13,607 nt of DNA from Bacilli bacterium (GTDB lineage Bacteria > Bacillota_I > Bacilli_A > RF39 > UBA660): positions 1 through 13,607 of the forward strand of contig CAAGHJ010000015.1 of assembly GCA_900769635.1 (NCBI GenBank), given 5' to 3'. The stretch's first letter is position 1. The number at the start of each line of letters is the position of its first letter. The position numbers were made by a program, and so were the translations under genes. A model generated the notes under the pieces. It was not told the origin of the DNA and made no database searches. It was given only the letters and a program-made list of their open reading frames with translations. Shown here piece by piece: positions 12,567 to 13,607 of the stretch.

Positions 12567-13331
12567 TTACCCTCTTTCCTTTGATTTTTTCTTTTTTGAT
12601 TTTGGTTGTTTGTGTTTTGTAGTTTTGTTTTTTTCTGGTTTTTCTTTTTTAAGTTCATCTTTATCTAAATCTTTATCTTTCTTCTGTTCTTCTCTTATTG
12701 CTTTTATTTCTTCTCTAACAGATGGTTTTTCAGATTTAGTACCCTTGTCTGACTTGTTTTTGTTGTCTAAGGTAGGCTCTGACAGAGGGCTTTTTTCTGT
12801 CTTTGCCACTTGGGGGTTTGACATTTCATTTTCCTCCTTGCTTATAGGTTTAGATAAAATATCATCAACCAATTTTTCTTCGACACTCTTAATAACAACA
12901 CCTTTATCTTTACTGTCTTTTGATTTTTGAATTTCACTTTTAATAGAAGCCGTATCAACAGTAGCAAGATTAAATCTATCAACAATACGATTTATTTTAC
13001 TTGCGTCTTCTGCTCTAACCATAATGTCGACCATACCATCTACACTTTTACCTCTACTTTTTAAAGCACAAAATAAAACACCATATCTTTTTGCTTCCTC
13101 TGTGAATTTTCTTAAATCTTCTTCCTTAACAGTAAATACTTTAAGTTCTTTACCAGATTTAAGCATATTAGTAAGTCTTGTCTTACCTTTTGTTTGTTTT
13201 TGGTCTTTTAATATTGTAATCATTAGTGCAGCAATATTTTTTGCTCCACTTCCAGATAGTCTTACTGCTACCTCTAATCCTTGTAAACTCATTCTTACAA
13301 TAGATTCAGCAGCGTCACCTGATGTGTTCAT
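12567..13331 (-). CDS. pcfB: PcfB family (DUF3801) conjugation accessory factor
   Basis: 254 residues. Residues 1-130 form the DUF3801 domain: 'GDAAESIVRMSLQGLEVAVRLSGSGAKNIAALM' (5-37), 'GKTRLTNMLKSGKELKVFTVKEEDLRKF' (49-76) and 'AKRYGVLFCALK' (80-91). PcfB of the enterococcal plasmid pCF10 is needed for transfer and interacts with the coupling protein and the relaxase complex. From about 160 to the end the protein is a Lys/Glu/Ser-rich disordered tail finishing in a polybasic run, likely to bind DNA or acidic partners. The ATG has AAGGAGG with 8 bases before it. The first 17 bases overlap the end of the relaxase gene, so coupling is likely. The low-complexity tail varies in length in such proteins. 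Confidence 0.85.
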   Translation of the reverse strand: MNTSGDAAESIVRMSLQGLEVAVRLSGSGAKNIAALMITILKDQKQTKGKTRLTNMLKSGKELKVFTVKEEDLRKFTEEAKRYGVLFCALKSRGKSVDGMVDIMVRAEDASKINRIVDRFNLATVDTASIKSEIQKSKDSKDKGVVIKSVEEKLVDDILSKPISKEENEMSNPQVAKTEKSPLSEPTLDNKNKSDKGTKSEKPSVREEIKAIREEQKKDKDLDKDELKKEKPEKNKTTKHKQPKSKKKKSKERG

Positions 13332-13607
13332 TTTTCTCTACCTCCTTTTCTTGATTTTTTTCATCAGATAATTCTTGAAGATTTTGTTCCATCTTCTTAC
13401 TTCTTTCTATAATATCTTTACATAGCACCACCTCCTTTCGTAACGGATTTATTTCTTTATTTAAGTTATCTATTTGTTCCTTAATTTCTTCCTTTTCTTG
13501 TTTTGACTTTGACTTTTTATGTTTGTACCAGAGTTTACTTCTCTGATCCATAAGTTCTTCAAGTCTTTTTTCTTTATCTTCTTTAAACGCAAAAAACTGC
13601 TCGTCAG
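13315..13607 (-). CDS. 3' end of a Tn1549-type relaxase (partial)
   Basis: The frame is open to the window edge, giving 97 codons of the C-terminus: DEQFFAFKEDKEKRLEELMD, then 'SKLWYKHKKSKSKQEKEEIKEQIDNLNKEINPLRKEVVLCKDIIERSKKM' and a charged end. An ATG at 13551 exists but has no ribosome site and lies inside the reading frame, so this is not a separate small gene. The 'LWY.....' plus 'LRKEV.LCKDI.ERS' coiled-coil tail is what I know from the C-termini of relaxases of this element type, and the position just before pcfB fits. The nuclease domain with its His and Tyr residues would be to the right, outside the window. Confidence 0.7.
   Translation of the reverse strand, partial: DEQFFAFKEDKEKRLEELMDQRSKLWYKHKKSKSKQEKEEIKEQIDNLNKEINPLRKEVVLCKDIIERSKKMEQNLQELSDEKNQEKEVEKNEHIR

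Noticed and set aside
12397..12930. Long plus-strand frame rich in Ser, Phe and Leu
   Set aside because: Antisense to the Lys/Glu-rich tail of the PcfB-like gene and the start of the ArdC-like gene; AAA/GAA codons read backwards give TTT/TTC. No ribosome site or promoter.
13315..13551. A separate 78-residue coiled-coil gene
   Set aside because: The frame continues upstream without a stop to the window edge, with no ribosome site before the internal ATG; it is better read as the end of the relaxase gene.
1..13607. CRISPR array, tRNA or rRNA genes, insertion sequences
   Set aside because: No regularly spaced repeats, no tRNA-like cloverleaf, no rRNA signature stretches and no transposase reading frame were seen on either strand.
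1..13607. Alternative genetic code (TGA as Trp), considered because of the low GC content
   Set aside because: Trp is encoded by TGG throughout and virD4 ends with TGA in the ATGA overlap with the next gene.

Overview
The window is AT-rich, ordinary-code DNA (TGG for Trp, TGA used as a stop) with strong AGGAGG-type ribosome sites and sigma-A-type promoters. This fits a low-GC Bacillota host, probably a gut Clostridia or Erysipelotrichia-like bacterium. From 2.9 kb to the right edge it carries the transfer operon of a conjugative element. Gene order and protein families match Tn1549/CTn-type integrative conjugative elements, so I read the window as part of an ICE plus its cargo. No integrase, excisionase or element end is visible.

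Right part (13607 down to 2879, all minus strand, nearly gapless): 3' end of a relaxase, PcfB/DUF3801 accessory factor, ArdC-like ssDNA-binding protein with a degenerate protease site, a 67-residue unknown, VirD4-type coupling ATPase, Maff2/VirB2-like small membrane protein, VirB6/TrbL-like channel protein, a very acidic 398-residue unknown, PrgI/VirB3-like protein, VirB4-type ATPase, and a membrane-anchored protein with a C39/papain-like cysteine peptidase domain (VirB1-like wall hydrolase position). Together these would process DNA, dock it to the coupling protein and move it through a Gram-positive type IV secretion channel.

Left part (2878 down to 307, minus strand): cargo. It holds an AlkD-family DNA alkylation repair glycosylase, an SdpR-SdpI-like autorepressor/immunity pair with a textbook promoter and repeated candidate operators, and an MGMT/ATL-like protein lacking the acceptor cysteine. 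The 3' flanks of all three transcription segments share homologous sequence: a 36-bp direct repeat, 35/36 identical, brackets the sdpRI segment, and a shortened copy with a similar terminator hairpin follows the ATL gene. This suggests modular assembly of the cargo.

Far left (1 to 340, plus strand): a small Cro/CI-type HTH regulator with its own promoter and a strong terminator, convergent with the cargo genes.

The points most worth a second look are the repeat-bounded sdpRI cassette, the pairing of two alkylation-damage proteins as ICE cargo, the acidic unknown gene inserted in the channel gene cluster, the ArdC-like protein with lost zinc ligands, and terminator-like hairpins inside virD4 and after the pilin-like gene.
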